Positions 25,442-35,594 are shown, counted from the stretch's first letter. The stretch: DNA of 64,000 nt from Bacillus_BD sp963787345 (GCA_963787345.1 CAWBCW010000027.1:248001-312000); one strand, 5' to 3'. Numbers and translations are program-made. The notes: generated by a model not told the origin, from the sequence alone.

Positions 25442-28036
25442 TCAAATTTCAAAAATAATTTCATTTTGATTAATTGCGATCGTAACTTCATCATTTTCCC
25501 GAATTTCACCAGCAATGATCGCGCGGGCAATTTTCGTCTCAAGATTCCTTTGAATAAACCTTTTTAGCGGTCGAGCACCGTAGACAGGATCAAATCCATT
25601 TTCTGCAATATATTCTTTTGCCTCATCATTTATACGTAATTTTACTTGTTGTTCTGATAACCTCATTTCTAACTCTTTCATCAACTTAACAACAATCTCT
25701 TTAATATTTGCTAGCGTCAATGGTTTAAAGAGAATAGTTTCATCCACACGATTTAAAAATTCTGGTCTAAAATGACCCTTTAATTGGCTCATCACAAGGT
25801 CTCGCGTTTCATCAGCGATTTCCTCTTCCTCGCCATGTTGCTCTAACAGATGATGAGAGCCGATATTCGACGTCATAATAATGACTGTGTTTTTAAAATT
25901 AACCATTCTTCCTTGAGAATCGGTAATTCTGCCATCATCGAGAACTTGGAGAAGGATATTGAACACTTCGGGATGGGCCTTTTCGATTTCATCAAGTAAA
26001 ATGACTGAATACGGTCTTCTTCTCACAGCTTCTGTTAGCTGACCGCCTTCTTCATACCCGACATATCCGGGAGGTGCTCCAATTAACCTAGATACCGAAT
26101 GTTTCTCCATGTACTCAGACATATCAATTCGAATGATTTGTTCTTCACTATCAAATAAACTTTGTGCTAACGCTTTTGCTAGTTCTGTTTTTCCGACCCC
26201 AGTTGGACCTAGAAAGATAAATGAGCCTATCGGACGTTTAGGATCACTGATTCCAGCTCTTGCTCTTAAAACAGCGTCAGAGACAAGACCAACTGCTTCC
26301 TCTTGACCAATAACTCTTTCATGTAAAATACTTTCTAAACGCAGAAGTTTTTCTCTCTCCCCTTCGACTAATTTCATAACAGGGATTCCAGTCCAACGAG
26401 CGACAATCGAAGAAATTTCATCTTCTGTTACTTCTTCTCTTAATAACCGCTCTCCTTGTTTTTCATTGACTTCCGCTTCTAATTGTTTTAGTTCCTTTTC
26501 CAAAGCAGGAATCCGACCGTGTCGAAGTTCAGCTGCTTTATTTAAATCATATTCATTTTCTGCATATTCTAATTCCCTGCGCAGCTTTTCTAATTGCTCA
26601 CGCTTTTCTTGAACCTTATGAATGCTGTCTTTTTCGATCTGCCACTTGGCCCGCATCGAATTCGCTTCATCACGAAATTCGGCTAATTCTTTTCGCAAAG
26701 ACTCCAGCCTTTCTTTGCTAGCGTCGTCCTTTTCCTTTTCTAAAGCAGCTTCTTCAATTTCTAACTGCATCACTCTTCTCGTAACTTCATCTAATTCAGA
26801 TGGCATTGAATCCATTTCTGTGCGAATCATCGCACATGCTTCGTCGATTAAATCAATCGCTTTATCTGGAAGGAAACGATCAGTAATATAGCGATCAGAC
26901 AGAGTAGCAGCGGCAACTAATGCACGGTCATGGATATTCACACCATGATAAACCTCAAAGCGTTCCTTTAATCCCCTTAAAATGGATATCGTATCTTCTA
27001 CATCTGGCTCTTGAACAAGAACTTGTTGGAAACGGCGTTCTAAGGCCGGATCTTTCTCAATATATTTGCGATATTCATCTAAAGTTGTGGCACCAATACA
27101 ATGAAGTTCACCCCGAGCCAGCATCGGCTTCAGCATATTCCCTGCATCCATTGCCCCTTCCGTTTTCCCAGCACCAACAATCGTATGAATTTCATCGATA
27201 AACAGAAGTATTTGTCCTTCACTTTTCTTCACTTCGTTAAGAACCGCTTTTAATCGCTCCTCAAATTCTCCACGGAATTTCGCTCCTGCAATGAGCGCAC
27301 TCATATCAAGTGAAAAAATCGTTTTACCTTTTAATCCTTCAGGGACATCTTTTCGGACAATCCGTTGCGCTAAACCTTCCACAATCGCCGTTTTTCCAAC
27401 TCCTGGTTCGCCAATTAAGACAGGATTATTTTTCGTTTTTCTCGATAATATCCGAATCACATGACGAATTTCACTATCTCTGCCGATGACAGGATCCATT
27501 TTCCCAGCTTGAACTTCTGCCACTAAGTCCCTTCCATATTTTTTTAATGCTTCATACGTACCTTCTGGATTTTGCGATGTCACCCTTTGATTCCCCCTTA
27601 TCTCTCTCACTGTCTCTAACAATGATTTTAGCGTAATCCCTTTCGTTTTAAAATAATTCCCTATTTCAGATGGAAGGGAAATCGCTGCTAGTAAAATATG
27701 CTCTATAGACAAGTAATCGTCATGAAATCGTTTCATAAATGTTTCCGCTTCTGCAAGTACTCTCTGCAACCCATTTGTGATATAAAGTTTCCCTTGTTCC
27801 ACTCCACTGCCAGATACTTGAGGTTTTTTCAAAAGCATTTGCTGTAATCCATCTCGTATCTCTGTGACTCCGACATTCAGCTTTTCTAAAATGGAGATCA
27901 TCAGGCTATCCGGATCATTGAGCAAAGCAAGAAATAAATGAACTTCATCGACTTCTTGATGCCCTTCTCTTACAGCGATACTTTGAGCATTCATAATCGC
28001 TTTTTGCACCTTTTCTGTCATTGCATTAATGTCCAT
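25442..28036 (-). CDS. clpB: ClpB disaggregase (Hsp100)
   Basis: An 864-residue AAA+ chaperone that resolves aggregates with DnaK. Two Clp N repeats are followed by AAA-1 (Walker A GEPGVGKTA near 203), a coiled middle domain (about 400-530) and AAA-2 (Walker A GPTGVGKTE near 603, Walker B ILLDEIEKA). There is no IGF/IGL loop for ClpP, as expected for ClpB. B. subtilis lacks clpB, so this marks a different lineage. A CtsR operator precedes it. Confidence 0.97.
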   Translation of the reverse strand: MDINAMTEKVQKAIMNAQSIAVREGHQEVDEVHLFLALLNDPDSLMISILEKLNVGVTEIRDGLQQMLLKKPQVSGSGVEQGKLYITNGLQRVLAEAETFMKRFHDDYLSIEHILLAAISLPSEIGNYFKTKGITLKSLLETVREIRGNQRVTSQNPEGTYEALKKYGRDLVAEVQAGKMDPVIGRDSEIRHVIRILSRKTKNNPVLIGEPGVGKTAIVEGLAQRIVRKDVPEGLKGKTIFSLDMSALIAGAKFRGEFEERLKAVLNEVKKSEGQILLFIDEIHTIVGAGKTEGAMDAGNMLKPMLARGELHCIGATTLDEYRKYIEKDPALERRFQQVLVQEPDVEDTISILRGLKERFEVYHGVNIHDRALVAAATLSDRYITDRFLPDKAIDLIDEACAMIRTEMDSMPSELDEVTRRVMQLEIEEAALEKEKDDASKERLESLRKELAEFRDEANSMRAKWQIEKDSIHKVQEKREQLEKLRRELEYAENEYDLNKAAELRHGRIPALEKELKQLEAEVNEKQGERLLREEVTEDEISSIVARWTGIPVMKLVEGEREKLLRLESILHERVIGQEEAVGLVSDAVLRARAGISDPKRPIGSFIFLGPTGVGKTELAKALAQSLFDSEEQIIRIDMSEYMEKHSVSRLIGAPPGYVGYEEGGQLTEAVRRRPYSVILLDEIEKAHPEVFNILLQVLDDGRITDSQGRMVNFKNTVIIMTSNIGSHHLLEQHGEEEEIADETRDLVMSQLKGHFRPEFLNRVDETILFKPLTLANIKEIVVKLMKELEMRLSEQQVKLRINDEAKEYIAENGFDPVYGARPLKRFIQRNLETKIARAIIAGEIRENDEVTIAINQNEIIFEI

Positions 28037-28048
28037 ATTAAATCATCC

Positions 28049-28065
28049 TTTGACCTATTTTGACC
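28049..28065 (-). promoter_or_regulatory. CtsR operator of clpB
   Basis: On the minus strand the sequence is GGTCAAAATAGGTCAAA, a perfect match to the CtsR direct heptad repeat GGTCAAANANGGTCAAA. It lies 13 bases before the start codon and just downstream of a TATAAT at 28076-28081. CtsR repression released by heat is expected. Confidence 0.92.
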
Positions 28066-28134
28066 TTTTTATTTTATTATATCTTTTCCGTGGTCATTTT
28101 AAAAGCAGGACAATGCTTTTCTCAAAGGTAAATG

Positions 28135-28161
28135 AAAAAGACCACCCAAAAGGATGGCCTT
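28135..28161 (-). terminator. Terminator of yjzC
   Basis: On the minus strand GGCCATCC pairs with GGGTGGTC (G-U allowed), followed by TTTTTC. Confidence 0.75.
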
Positions 28162-28166
28162 ACAAA

Positions 28167-28346
28167 TCAAGGTTTTCTTTGGTAAGTCCAAAGTCGTTCA
28201 TCATTCGAATTTTCTGGGAACGCATCTCCAGCCTTCATTTTCAGTCTTTTTGGGTTCTTAACAGTGCTTCCTGTATCCCCAATTTCAATATAAATCCCAT
28301 TGTTCGGAGCTTTTTGACCTGGACGAAATTGTCGGCTTTGACCCAT
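28167..28346 (-). CDS. yjzC: YjzC-family small protein
   Basis: A 59-residue protein starting MGQSRQFRPGQKAPNNGIY, typical of the YjzC family. GGGGGAA lies just upstream of 28346; the frame extends further but without a start signal. Position beside the arg operon and yjzD matches B. subtilis. Function unknown. Confidence 0.85.
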   Translation of the reverse strand: MGQSRQFRPGQKAPNNGIYIEIGDTGSTVKNPKRLKMKAGDAFPENSNDERLWTYQRKP

Positions 28347-28429
28347 ATCTGATTCCCCCTTTTTCTTAGTCCCTATTATTATGGCTATTTTACTAACCAT
28401 TCATAAAGGAAAATAAGGGAAAAATCTGC

Positions 28430-29395
28430 TTATATTAGTTCAGCTAATAACGCTTTTTGCGCATGAAGTCTGTTGCCAGCTTCTTCGAAAACAACTGAAT
28501 GACTTCCATCAATAATTTCAGCTGTTACCTCTTCCCCGCGATGTGCAGGTAAGCAGTGTAAGAAAATGTAATCCTTTTTCGCATGAGAAACAAGCTCTTC
28601 ATTTACTTGATAAATACTAGCAAATGCATTCATACGTTCTTCATTTTCTTTTTCTTGACCCATACTCGTCCAAACATCTGTATAAATGACATCAGCATCT
28701 TTTACCGCTTCAACTGGATCTTCTGTAATAACAATGTTTGCTCCTGTTTCTTTAGCAAAGTCATTAGCCAGTTTAACGACTTTTTCGTCTGGCTTATACC
28801 CTTCCGGACAAGCGATTGAAAAGTCCATTCCCACTTTTGCAGAAGCAATCATTAAGGAATGAGCCATATTATTTCCGTCACCAATATAGGTCATTTTTAA
28901 TCCTTTTAGCTGCTCGCCTTTATGTTCTTGGATCGTTAATAAATCCGCTAACGCTTGACATGGATGAAATAAATCAGTTAATCCATTAATGACAGGAATT
29001 GTCGCATATTTAGCCAGTTCTTCCACTTTTTCATGTTCAAACGTACGAATCATGATTCCATCTAAATAATGAGATAAAACTTGGGCCGTGTCTGAAATTG
29101 GTTCGCCTCTACCAATTTGTAAATCATTGCTGCTTAGGAACAAGGCATGGCCGCCTAATTGATACATTCCAGCTTCAAAAGAGACACGTGTTCTCGTTGA
29201 TGACTTTTCAAAAATCATCCCCAATGTTTTTCCTTTCAAAGGATGATACGTTTCACCAGCAAGATGAAGCTCTTTTATTTTTTTCGCGTTAGCCAATAAA
29301 CCTAAAATTTGATCTTGACTAAGATCAGCTAACGTTAATAAATCTTTCCCTTTTAAATTTAAATCTTGTTTCGTAATTGTGTGAACTGACATCAT
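28430..29395 (-). CDS. argF: Ornithine carbamoyltransferase
   Basis: A 321-residue enzyme making citrulline from ornithine and carbamoyl phosphate. The carbamoyl-phosphate loop STRTR is near residue 60, and HPCQALADLL and HCLPAHRGEEV are present. The ATG at 29395 overlaps the carB stop (ATGA), and AGGACG lies upstream; a frame extension to 29431 is inside carB. Last gene of argCJBD-carAB-argF. Confidence 0.96.
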   Translation of the reverse strand: MMSVHTITKQDLNLKGKDLLTLADLSQDQILGLLANAKKIKELHLAGETYHPLKGKTLGMIFEKSSTRTRVSFEAGMYQLGGHALFLSSNDLQIGRGEPISDTAQVLSHYLDGIMIRTFEHEKVEELAKYATIPVINGLTDLFHPCQALADLLTIQEHKGEQLKGLKMTYIGDGNNMAHSLMIASAKVGMDFSIACPEGYKPDEKVVKLANDFAKETGANIVITEDPVEAVKDADVIYTDVWTSMGQEKENEERMNAFASIYQVNEELVSHAKKDYIFLHCLPAHRGEEVTAEIIDGSHSVVFEEAGNRLHAQKALLAELI

Positions 29396-32300
29396 ATTGT
29401 ATTCACGTCCTCTTTCTTCATTTTGTACCAATCCTCGATAGAATGGACGGTAAAATCGTTAACTGTTAACGCTAATAAAAATGCCTGTAAACTTTCTTTT
29501 TCTGTAAATGTAATGACTCTGTTTTTTGTCGCAATTGTGCGCATTGCCTTATCTTCTTCTAGCCCGCCTGGATTATAATAAGCAATTGTATTGGAATCTT
29601 TTAACAGAATTTCATCATTGTCATTAGAGACAAGTTTAGAACCTGATTCAGCAGCAAGTGCCTCTAACGGTTGTAAACCATCCATTGTGCTGACAAGAAT
29701 GATATTCCCCTGCTTATTTTTCAAGGATACATGAAATGCTTTATTTAATGCTTCGTTTAAGTTATCCGCAATCGAGATCCCTTCCCCTGTAGATCTCATC
29801 TCGGCACTCACTTTAGAATCAAGTCCATTTAAAGCATAATTAGAGAACACTGGATATTTTACACATACATATGGGATTTCATGAACATGATTGATTTCAT
29901 CTGATGATAATTCGTAAGTTCCAAGCAATATTTTTGCCGCAAGCTGGACAAGTGGAACCCCAGTAACCTTACTTACGATAGGTACGGTACGACTTGCACG
30001 TGGATTAACCTCAAGTATATAAACATCGTCCCCATCCACAATATACTGGATATTCATAAGCCCTTTATAGTCAACTTTTTGAACAATTTTTAAAGCATAT
30101 TCTTTCATCTTCGTTTCGGCTGTTTCAGTTAGATTCTGTGCTGGCAACATGGACAGACTATCACCAGAATGGACACCCGTTTTTTCAATGTGCTCCATGA
30201 TTGCTGGTACAAGTATATGTTTTCCATCTGTAACAAGATCTAATTCAGCCTCTGAAGCTTGCATAAATTGGTCAACCAATATTGGATAAGGTATCTCATT
30301 GTTTTGCAAATAAACCTCTAGTTCTTCAGGATCATTAATTCGTTCCATACCTTTTCCGCCTATAACATATGAAGGTCTGATTAAGATCGGATAACCTAAT
30401 CGAGCAACGAATTGTCTGATTTGCTGTTCATCATAAGCAATGTCTCCTTGAATATGAGGAATTTTTAAATCATCAAGTAATTGATAAAATAAATCACGAT
30501 CCTCTAGGAGATCAATTGTATGTGAATTTGTTCCAAGAATTGTCACGCCATAATCCTCTAGGTCTTTCGCCAAGTTAAGTGCTGTCTGACCTCCTAGTTG
30601 GACAATTACGTCGGAAATGCCTTCACTTTCAATTACATTTAAAATCGTTTCAAGGATCAATGGTTCGAAATAAAGACGGTCAGCAGTCGTAAAATCCGTG
30701 CTTACGGTTTCAGGATTATTATTGATTAAAATCGTTTCAACATTCTCTTGCTTAAGAGCTAAAACGCCATGTACAGAACAGTAATCAAATTCAATTCCTT
30801 GGCCGATTCTGATTGGACCACTTCCAATAATTGCTACTTTCCTTTTCGTGCTCGGAATTTGCTCATTCTCGCCAAAATAGCTTGAATAGTAATAATTCGA
30901 GTCCGCCTCAAATTCAGCTGCACAAGTATCTACCACTTTATAAACAGGAAAGATGCCCATTTCTTTTCGTTTTTGACGAATATCCGCTTCGGCTGCACCC
31001 CATTGGGAAGCAATAAATCCATCACTAAACCCTTTTTCTTTCCATGCTTGAAGTTGCTGCTGGGTCACCTTTTCAAGCGATGAATTTGAAATTCGTTTTT
31101 CCTGCTCGATCATCTCTTGAAAACTTTGCAGGAAAAATAAATCAATTTTTGTACTTTCATGCAACTCATGAATGGAGATCCCTCTTCTTAAGAGCTCCAT
31201 AATCACAAAGAAGCGTTCGTCTGTTTGTTCATGTAACAGTTGCTGCAACTCATTTATCTCTAGCTTCTCTAAACCTAATAACTGTAAGTCATTTACATCA
31301 ATCTCAAGTGATTGAATCGCCTTTAATAATGCTCTTTCTAAATTCCGATCCATTCCCATTACTTCGCCTGTTGCCTTCATTTGCGTTCCTAGCTTACGTT
31401 CAAGCGAAGAGAATTTATCAAATGGCCATTTTGGAATTTTCGCAACTACATAATCAAGTGCGGGTTCAAAACTTGCAAACGTATCTCCCGTTACCGGATT
31501 GATTATTTCATTTAATAAATATCCAACTGAAAGCTTCGCAGCCATTCTTGCGATTGGATAACCGGTTGCCTTTGATGCAAGTGCTGACGAACGGCTTACC
31601 CTTGGGTTTACTTCAATCAAGTAATATTCTTTACTATTTGGATCGAGAGCAAATTGAATATTACATCCGCCAATAATCTCTAATGCTGAAATTATTTTGA
31701 TCGAGGCTGAACGAAGCATTTGATATTCCGTATCTGTTAATGTTTGTGATGGCGCAACTACAATCGAATCCCCAGTATGAATTCCCACCGGGTCGATATT
31801 TTCCATATTACAAATGGTAATACATGTGTTGTTAGCATCCCTAATGACTTCATACTCAATTTCTTTAAATCCTGCGATACTCTTCTCAATTAAACATTGA
31901 TGAATCGGACTTTCTTTTAGACCGCCTGACACAAGTTTGATGAACTCTTCCTGATTAGAAGCGATCCCGCCCCCTGTTCCGCCTAAAGTATAGGCAGGGC
32001 GAATGATGATCGGAAATCCAATCTGTGCTGCAAAATCAAGAGCTTCTTGTAGTTCATGGACAATCATGCTTTCTGGGACGGGTTCATTTAATTCGTGCAT
32101 AAGTGCACGAAAAGCTTCTCGATCTTCTCCTTTTTTGATCGATTCAATTGAACTACCGAGCAATTTCACCCCATATTGATCAAGAATTCCTTTTTCACTC
32201 AACTGAAAAGCTAAGTTTAATCCTGTTTGCCCGCCTAAGGTTGCGAGCAGGCCATCTGGCTTTTCCTTTGCAATAATCTTTTCTAATACATCAACCGTCA

Positions 32301-32505
32301 ATGGCTCAAAATAAATTCGATCTGCAAAACTATGGTCTGTCATAATTGTTGCCGGATTATCATTAACAAGGATCACTTCGTATCCGTCTTCTTTTAACGC
32401 TAAACAAGCTTGCGTTCCCGCATAATCAAATTCAGCTGCCTGACCGATTACAATCGGTCCGGAGCCAATGACAAGAATTGAATGTATGGATGTGTCTTTA
32501 GGCAT
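29392..32505 (-). CDS. carB: Carbamoyl-phosphate synthase large subunit (arginine-specific)
   Basis: A 1037-residue synthetase with two ATP-grasp halves; each begins with an IGSGPI(V/R)IGQ(A/G)xEFDY block (near 10 and 555), as expected of the internal duplication. C-terminal allosteric region near 930-1037. It makes carbamoyl phosphate from bicarbonate, ATP and ammonia. The start ATG overlaps the end of carA by eight bases, and MPKDTSI matches the family start. Synthetase motifs look intact, in contrast to the damaged glutaminase of CarA. Confidence 0.96.
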   Translation of the reverse strand: MPKDTSIHSILVIGSGPIVIGQAAEFDYAGTQACLALKEDGYEVILVNDNPATIMTDHSFADRIYFEPLTVDVLEKIIAKEKPDGLLATLGGQTGLNLAFQLSEKGILDQYGVKLLGSSIESIKKGEDREAFRALMHELNEPVPESMIVHELQEALDFAAQIGFPIIIRPAYTLGGTGGGIASNQEEFIKLVSGGLKESPIHQCLIEKSIAGFKEIEYEVIRDANNTCITICNMENIDPVGIHTGDSIVVAPSQTLTDTEYQMLRSASIKIISALEIIGGCNIQFALDPNSKEYYLIEVNPRVSRSSALASKATGYPIARMAAKLSVGYLLNEIINPVTGDTFASFEPALDYVVAKIPKWPFDKFSSLERKLGTQMKATGEVMGMDRNLERALLKAIQSLEIDVNDLQLLGLEKLEINELQQLLHEQTDERFFVIMELLRRGISIHELHESTKIDLFFLQSFQEMIEQEKRISNSSLEKVTQQQLQAWKEKGFSDGFIASQWGAAEADIRQKRKEMGIFPVYKVVDTCAAEFEADSNYYYSSYFGENEQIPSTKRKVAIIGSGPIRIGQGIEFDYCSVHGVLALKQENVETILINNNPETVSTDFTTADRLYFEPLILETILNVIESEGISDVIVQLGGQTALNLAKDLEDYGVTILGTNSHTIDLLEDRDLFYQLLDDLKIPHIQGDIAYDEQQIRQFVARLGYPILIRPSYVIGGKGMERINDPEELEVYLQNNEIPYPILVDQFMQASEAELDLVTDGKHILVPAIMEHIEKTGVHSGDSLSMLPAQNLTETAETKMKEYALKIVQKVDYKGLMNIQYIVDGDDVYILEVNPRASRTVPIVSKVTGVPLVQLAAKILLGTYELSSDEINHVHEIPYVCVKYPVFSNYALNGLDSKVSAEMRSTGEGISIADNLNEALNKAFHVSLKNKQGNIILVSTMDGLQPLEALAAESGSKLVSNDNDEILLKDSNTIAYYNPGGLEEDKAMRTIATKNRVITFTEKESLQAFLLALTVNDFTVHSIEDWYKMKKEDVNTI

Positions 32506-33580
32506 AAGCGTATACTCTCCCATTATTTGCATTTACTGTTTCGATAAACTCATCAAATATATAACCACTCTCCATCGGTCCCGGATTTGCCTCTGGATAA
32601 AATTGTACGGTTTGAAGCGGATAAACCTCGTGTGCTAAACCCTCTATGGAATCATCATGTAAATTTGAAAAACGTAAGACAAGCTCTGTACCTTTTAATG
32701 AATCTTTGTCTACGACATAACTATGATTTTGTGAGGACATCATAACTTTATTCAATACTAAATCAATGACAGGATGGTTAGCTCCACGGTGTCCGAATCC
32801 TAACTTTTTAGTATTAGCGCCTAATGCTAAGGCAGCCAGCTGATGACCAAGACCAATTCCTAATGTTGGATATTGCTGAATTAATTTCTTAATTAATGGC
32901 AATACATCCCCAGTGTCTTTTGGGTCTCCAGGTCCGTTTGATAAAAGAATACCATCTGGCTTTAATCCATTAATAGTTTCATAGGTTGTATGATAAGGCA
33001 CAACCGTCACTTTGCAATCCCGTTTAAGTAAGCTATCCACAATCGATTTTTTTGTACCAAAGTCCATTACAATAATATGATGCTTCCCCTCACCAAAGCT
33101 TTCATACTCTGCAATTGTTACCTTTTGTATTTTTCCTTCACTTTCAAGCATGAAGGCATTCTCACTCACATTTGTGGAATCCGATAAAACTGCTGGCATT
33201 GTCCCTTTACTACGAATCTTTTTTACTACTGCTCTAGTATCAATATGTCCAAGCATCGGTATTTCCCACTTTTGCAAATATTCTTTCAAGGAATATTTGG
33301 CTTCATAATGGAATGACGCTTCCTTTGCTTCATAAACGATAACACCTGCAACATGCGGCTTTTTACTTTCAAAATTCACTTCATTTATGCCATGATTTCC
33401 GATTACCGGATAAGTAAATACAACGATTTGATCTTTATAAGATGGATCTGTTAATACTTCTTGATAGCCAGTCATCCCGGTAAAAAATACAATTTCACCA
33501 CTTACATTTCCTTTAGGCTTTTCAGTAAGCCATTCGCCTTTAAAACAATCCCCGCTTTTTAACTGTAAATATCCATCCAT
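32498..33580 (-). CDS. carA: Carbamoyl-phosphate synthase small subunit with degenerate glutaminase site
   Basis: A 360-residue protein, normal length, with the N-terminal CPSase domain and a C-terminal class I glutamine amidotransferase domain. The nucleophile-elbow motif GICLGHQ reads GIGLGHQ, so the catalytic Cys is Gly243 (codon GGT at 32852-32854). The motif QFHPEA reads QFYPEA, so the catalytic His is Tyr328 (codon TAT at 32597-32599). Glu330 is kept. The rest of the domain (SNGPGDP, FGHRGANHPV, SQNHSYVV) is well conserved, which argues against simple decay. It should be unable to hydrolyse glutamine, leaving an ammonia-dependent synthase. Confidence 0.93.
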   Translation of the reverse strand: MDGYLQLKSGDCFKGEWLTEKPKGNVSGEIVFFTGMTGYQEVLTDPSYKDQIVVFTYPVIGNHGINEVNFESKKPHVAGVIVYEAKEASFHYEAKYSLKEYLQKWEIPMLGHIDTRAVVKKIRSKGTMPAVLSDSTNVSENAFMLESEGKIQKVTIAEYESFGEGKHHIIVMDFGTKKSIVDSLLKRDCKVTVVPYHTTYETINGLKPDGILLSNGPGDPKDTGDVLPLIKKLIQQYPTLGIGLGHQLAALALGANTKKLGFGHRGANHPVIDLVLNKVMMSSQNHSYVVDKDSLKGTELVLRFSNLHDDSIEGLAHEVYPLQTVQFYPEANPGPMESGYIFDEFIETVNANNGRVYAYA

Positions 33581-33660
33581 TTTTTCCCCACCCCGCTATT
33601 TCGTATAATTATTATACTTTATTAATAATTATGCAGTCAACTGTCATTTAAAACAGCCAT

Positions 33661-34815
33661 CTAGGCTGTTTTACTATTTTTAGCAAGTACGTTAGCGAGA
33701 ATTTCTAGTCCTCTTTTTATTTCCTCAACCGTAACCGTTAATGGAGGTAATAGTCTAATCACATTTTCACTTGCTGGTAAAACAATTAACCCACTTGATC
33801 TTAGTTGTTGCAACAATTCCGAAACTTGACCTTTGACTTCAATTCCAATCATAAGCCCGAGACCTCTAATTTCGACTACATTGGATAACCCAATAAGCTG
33901 TTCGTGCAAGCTTTGCTTTAAAAAGTCTGCTTTTTCATTCACTTGAGTTAAGAAGCCTTCATCGAAAATGATATTCATTGTTGCAATAGAAGATGCAATT
34001 GAAAGTGGATTTCCCCCAAATGTCGTTCCATGACTTCCAGGACCAAATACATCTTTTAATTCATTTCTTCCGATGATTGCACCAATAGGAAAGCCATTTC
34101 CTAATCCTTTCGCAACTGATACAATGTCTGGTTTTATCCCATAATGTTGAAAAGCGAATGGTTTACCAGTACGCCCCACACCGGTCTGAATCTCATCAAC
34201 AATTAAAAGGGAACCATATTGCTTACAAAGATCTTCAGCCCCTTTAAGGAACTCCTCTGTAGCCGGATAAACTCCTCCTTCGCCTTGAACTACCTCTAAC
34301 ATAACTGCAGCTACTTCTTCATTCATCTCTGACTTCAATGCTTCTAAATCGTTAAAAGGAACATATGTAAATGTTTCAAGCATAGGCCCGTATCCTTGTT
34401 TGATTTTATCTTGACCTGTTGCAGACATCGTGGCAAACGTCCTGCCATGAAAAGAATGGAAGAAAGTAATGATCTTTTTACGACCTGTTGCTTTTCTTGC
34501 CAGCTTAATCGCTGCTTCATTCGCTTCTGCTCCACTGTTTGCAAAGAATACTAAATCCATTTCAGCAGCTTGCGCTAATTTACCTGCTGCAACTTCTTGA
34601 TTTTCGACAGGAAACAAGTTGGACACATGCCAAAACTTATTTAATTGTTCTTGAACAGCTTCTTGAACAGCCTTCGGGCGATGACCTAAATTATTCACAC
34701 CAATCCCAGAAGTAAAATCTAAATATTTCTTTCCATCTTTTCCATAAAGAAAGCTTCCTTCAGCTCTCTCTGGTTCCACTTCCCATCTACTATAAGTTGG
34801 AAACAGATTGCTCAT
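33661..34815 (-). CDS. argD: Acetylornithine aminotransferase
   Basis: A 384-residue PLP-dependent class III aminotransferase. The PLP lysine is in SVAKGLGNGFPIGA near residue 235; IVDEIQTGVGRTG supplies the cofactor Asp. It converts N-acetylglutamate semialdehyde to N-acetylornithine. It starts six bases after argB. A weak hairpin overlaps its stop (33648-33670), which could trim transcription into carA. Confidence 0.95.
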   Translation of the reverse strand: MSNLFPTYSRWEVEPERAEGSFLYGKDGKKYLDFTSGIGVNNLGHRPKAVQEAVQEQLNKFWHVSNLFPVENQEVAAGKLAQAAEMDLVFFANSGAEANEAAIKLARKATGRKKIITFFHSFHGRTFATMSATGQDKIKQGYGPMLETFTYVPFNDLEALKSEMNEEVAAVMLEVVQGEGGVYPATEEFLKGAEDLCKQYGSLLIVDEIQTGVGRTGKPFAFQHYGIKPDIVSVAKGLGNGFPIGAIIGRNELKDVFGPGSHGTTFGGNPLSIASSIATMNIIFDEGFLTQVNEKADFLKQSLHEQLIGLSNVVEIRGLGLMIGIEVKGQVSELLQQLRSSGLIVLPASENVIRLLPPLTVTVEEIKRGLEILANVLAKNSKTA

Positions 34816-34821
34816 TTATCT

Positions 34822-35583
34822 TCACTCTTTTCCGATTATTTTTGTCCCTTTCCATTCCGTACCATCATAAAAAGTCGATTTCCCTGAAACTATCATGACA
34901 CTAGACATTCCCTTTTCAAGGGCTGACATAGCAGATGTCACTTTTGGAATCATTCCACCATAAATTGTGCCATCTTCAATGAACCCTTCAACCTGCTTCT
35001 TTGTTAATGAATGCACCACTTCATTGTTAACGATAATGCCCTCGACATCAGTCACAAAGATACATTGTTCAGCACCAACCGACTGTGCGACCGCTGCAGC
35101 TGCATAATCGGCATTTACATTTAACTTTTGTCCGCTTGCATGAATGGCAATCGGTGTGAGGACAGGAACAATTTTTTCCTTCATAAGGTTATCGATAATA
35201 CGATTATTTACTTCCGTAATTTCTCCCACATAACCTAATGATTCCTGATCAATATATTCTGCTTGAAGACAATCTGCATCACTGCCATTTATTCCGAGAG
35301 CTTGAAATCCATTTTCGGTCAATTTTTGAACTAATTTTCGGTTCGTTAATCCTGATAAAACTAATTCAGCAATTTCGAGAGTTTGTTTTGTTGTTTTTCT
35401 TAATCCGTTATGAAATTCAGGCTCCACTTCATACATAGCGAGCATGTTATTAATATCTGGTCCGCCGCCGTGCACAAATAGCAACTGATTTCCTAACTTT
35501 TGCAAATTCTTTAATGAGTCAAAAAAATCAGTCGTCAATTCATCAAGAATACTGCCTCCACATTTAATTACAATTTTCCCCAT
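34822..35583 (-). CDS. argB: Acetylglutamate kinase
   Basis: A 253-residue amino acid kinase. IKCGGS at the N-terminus and FVHGGGPDIN near 40 bind phosphate and substrate. It phosphorylates N-acetylglutamate. The GTG at 35592 is in frame, but AAGGG eight bases before ATG 35583 favours the latter. It follows argJ closely. Confidence 0.95.
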   Translation of the reverse strand: MGKIVIKCGGSILDELTTDFFDSLKNLQKLGNQLLFVHGGGPDINNMLAMYEVEPEFHNGLRKTTKQTLEIAELVLSGLTNRKLVQKLTENGFQALGINGSDADCLQAEYIDQESLGYVGEITEVNNRIIDNLMKEKIVPVLTPIAIHASGQKLNVNADYAAAAVAQSVGAEQCIFVTDVEGIIVNNEVVHSLTKKQVEGFIEDGTIYGGMIPKVTSAMSALEKGMSSVMIVSGKSTFYDGTEWKGTKIIGKE

Positions 35584-35594
35584 AACAATCACCC

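Noticed and set aside
26622..27201. Plus-strand frames inside clpB
   Set aside because: Antisense to an intact 864-residue ClpB with both Walker motifs.
33648..33670. Terminator between argD and carA
   Set aside because: The hairpin is short, overlaps the argD stop and lacks a T-run; on the minus strand it lies after argD and before carA, so read-through is expected within the operon.
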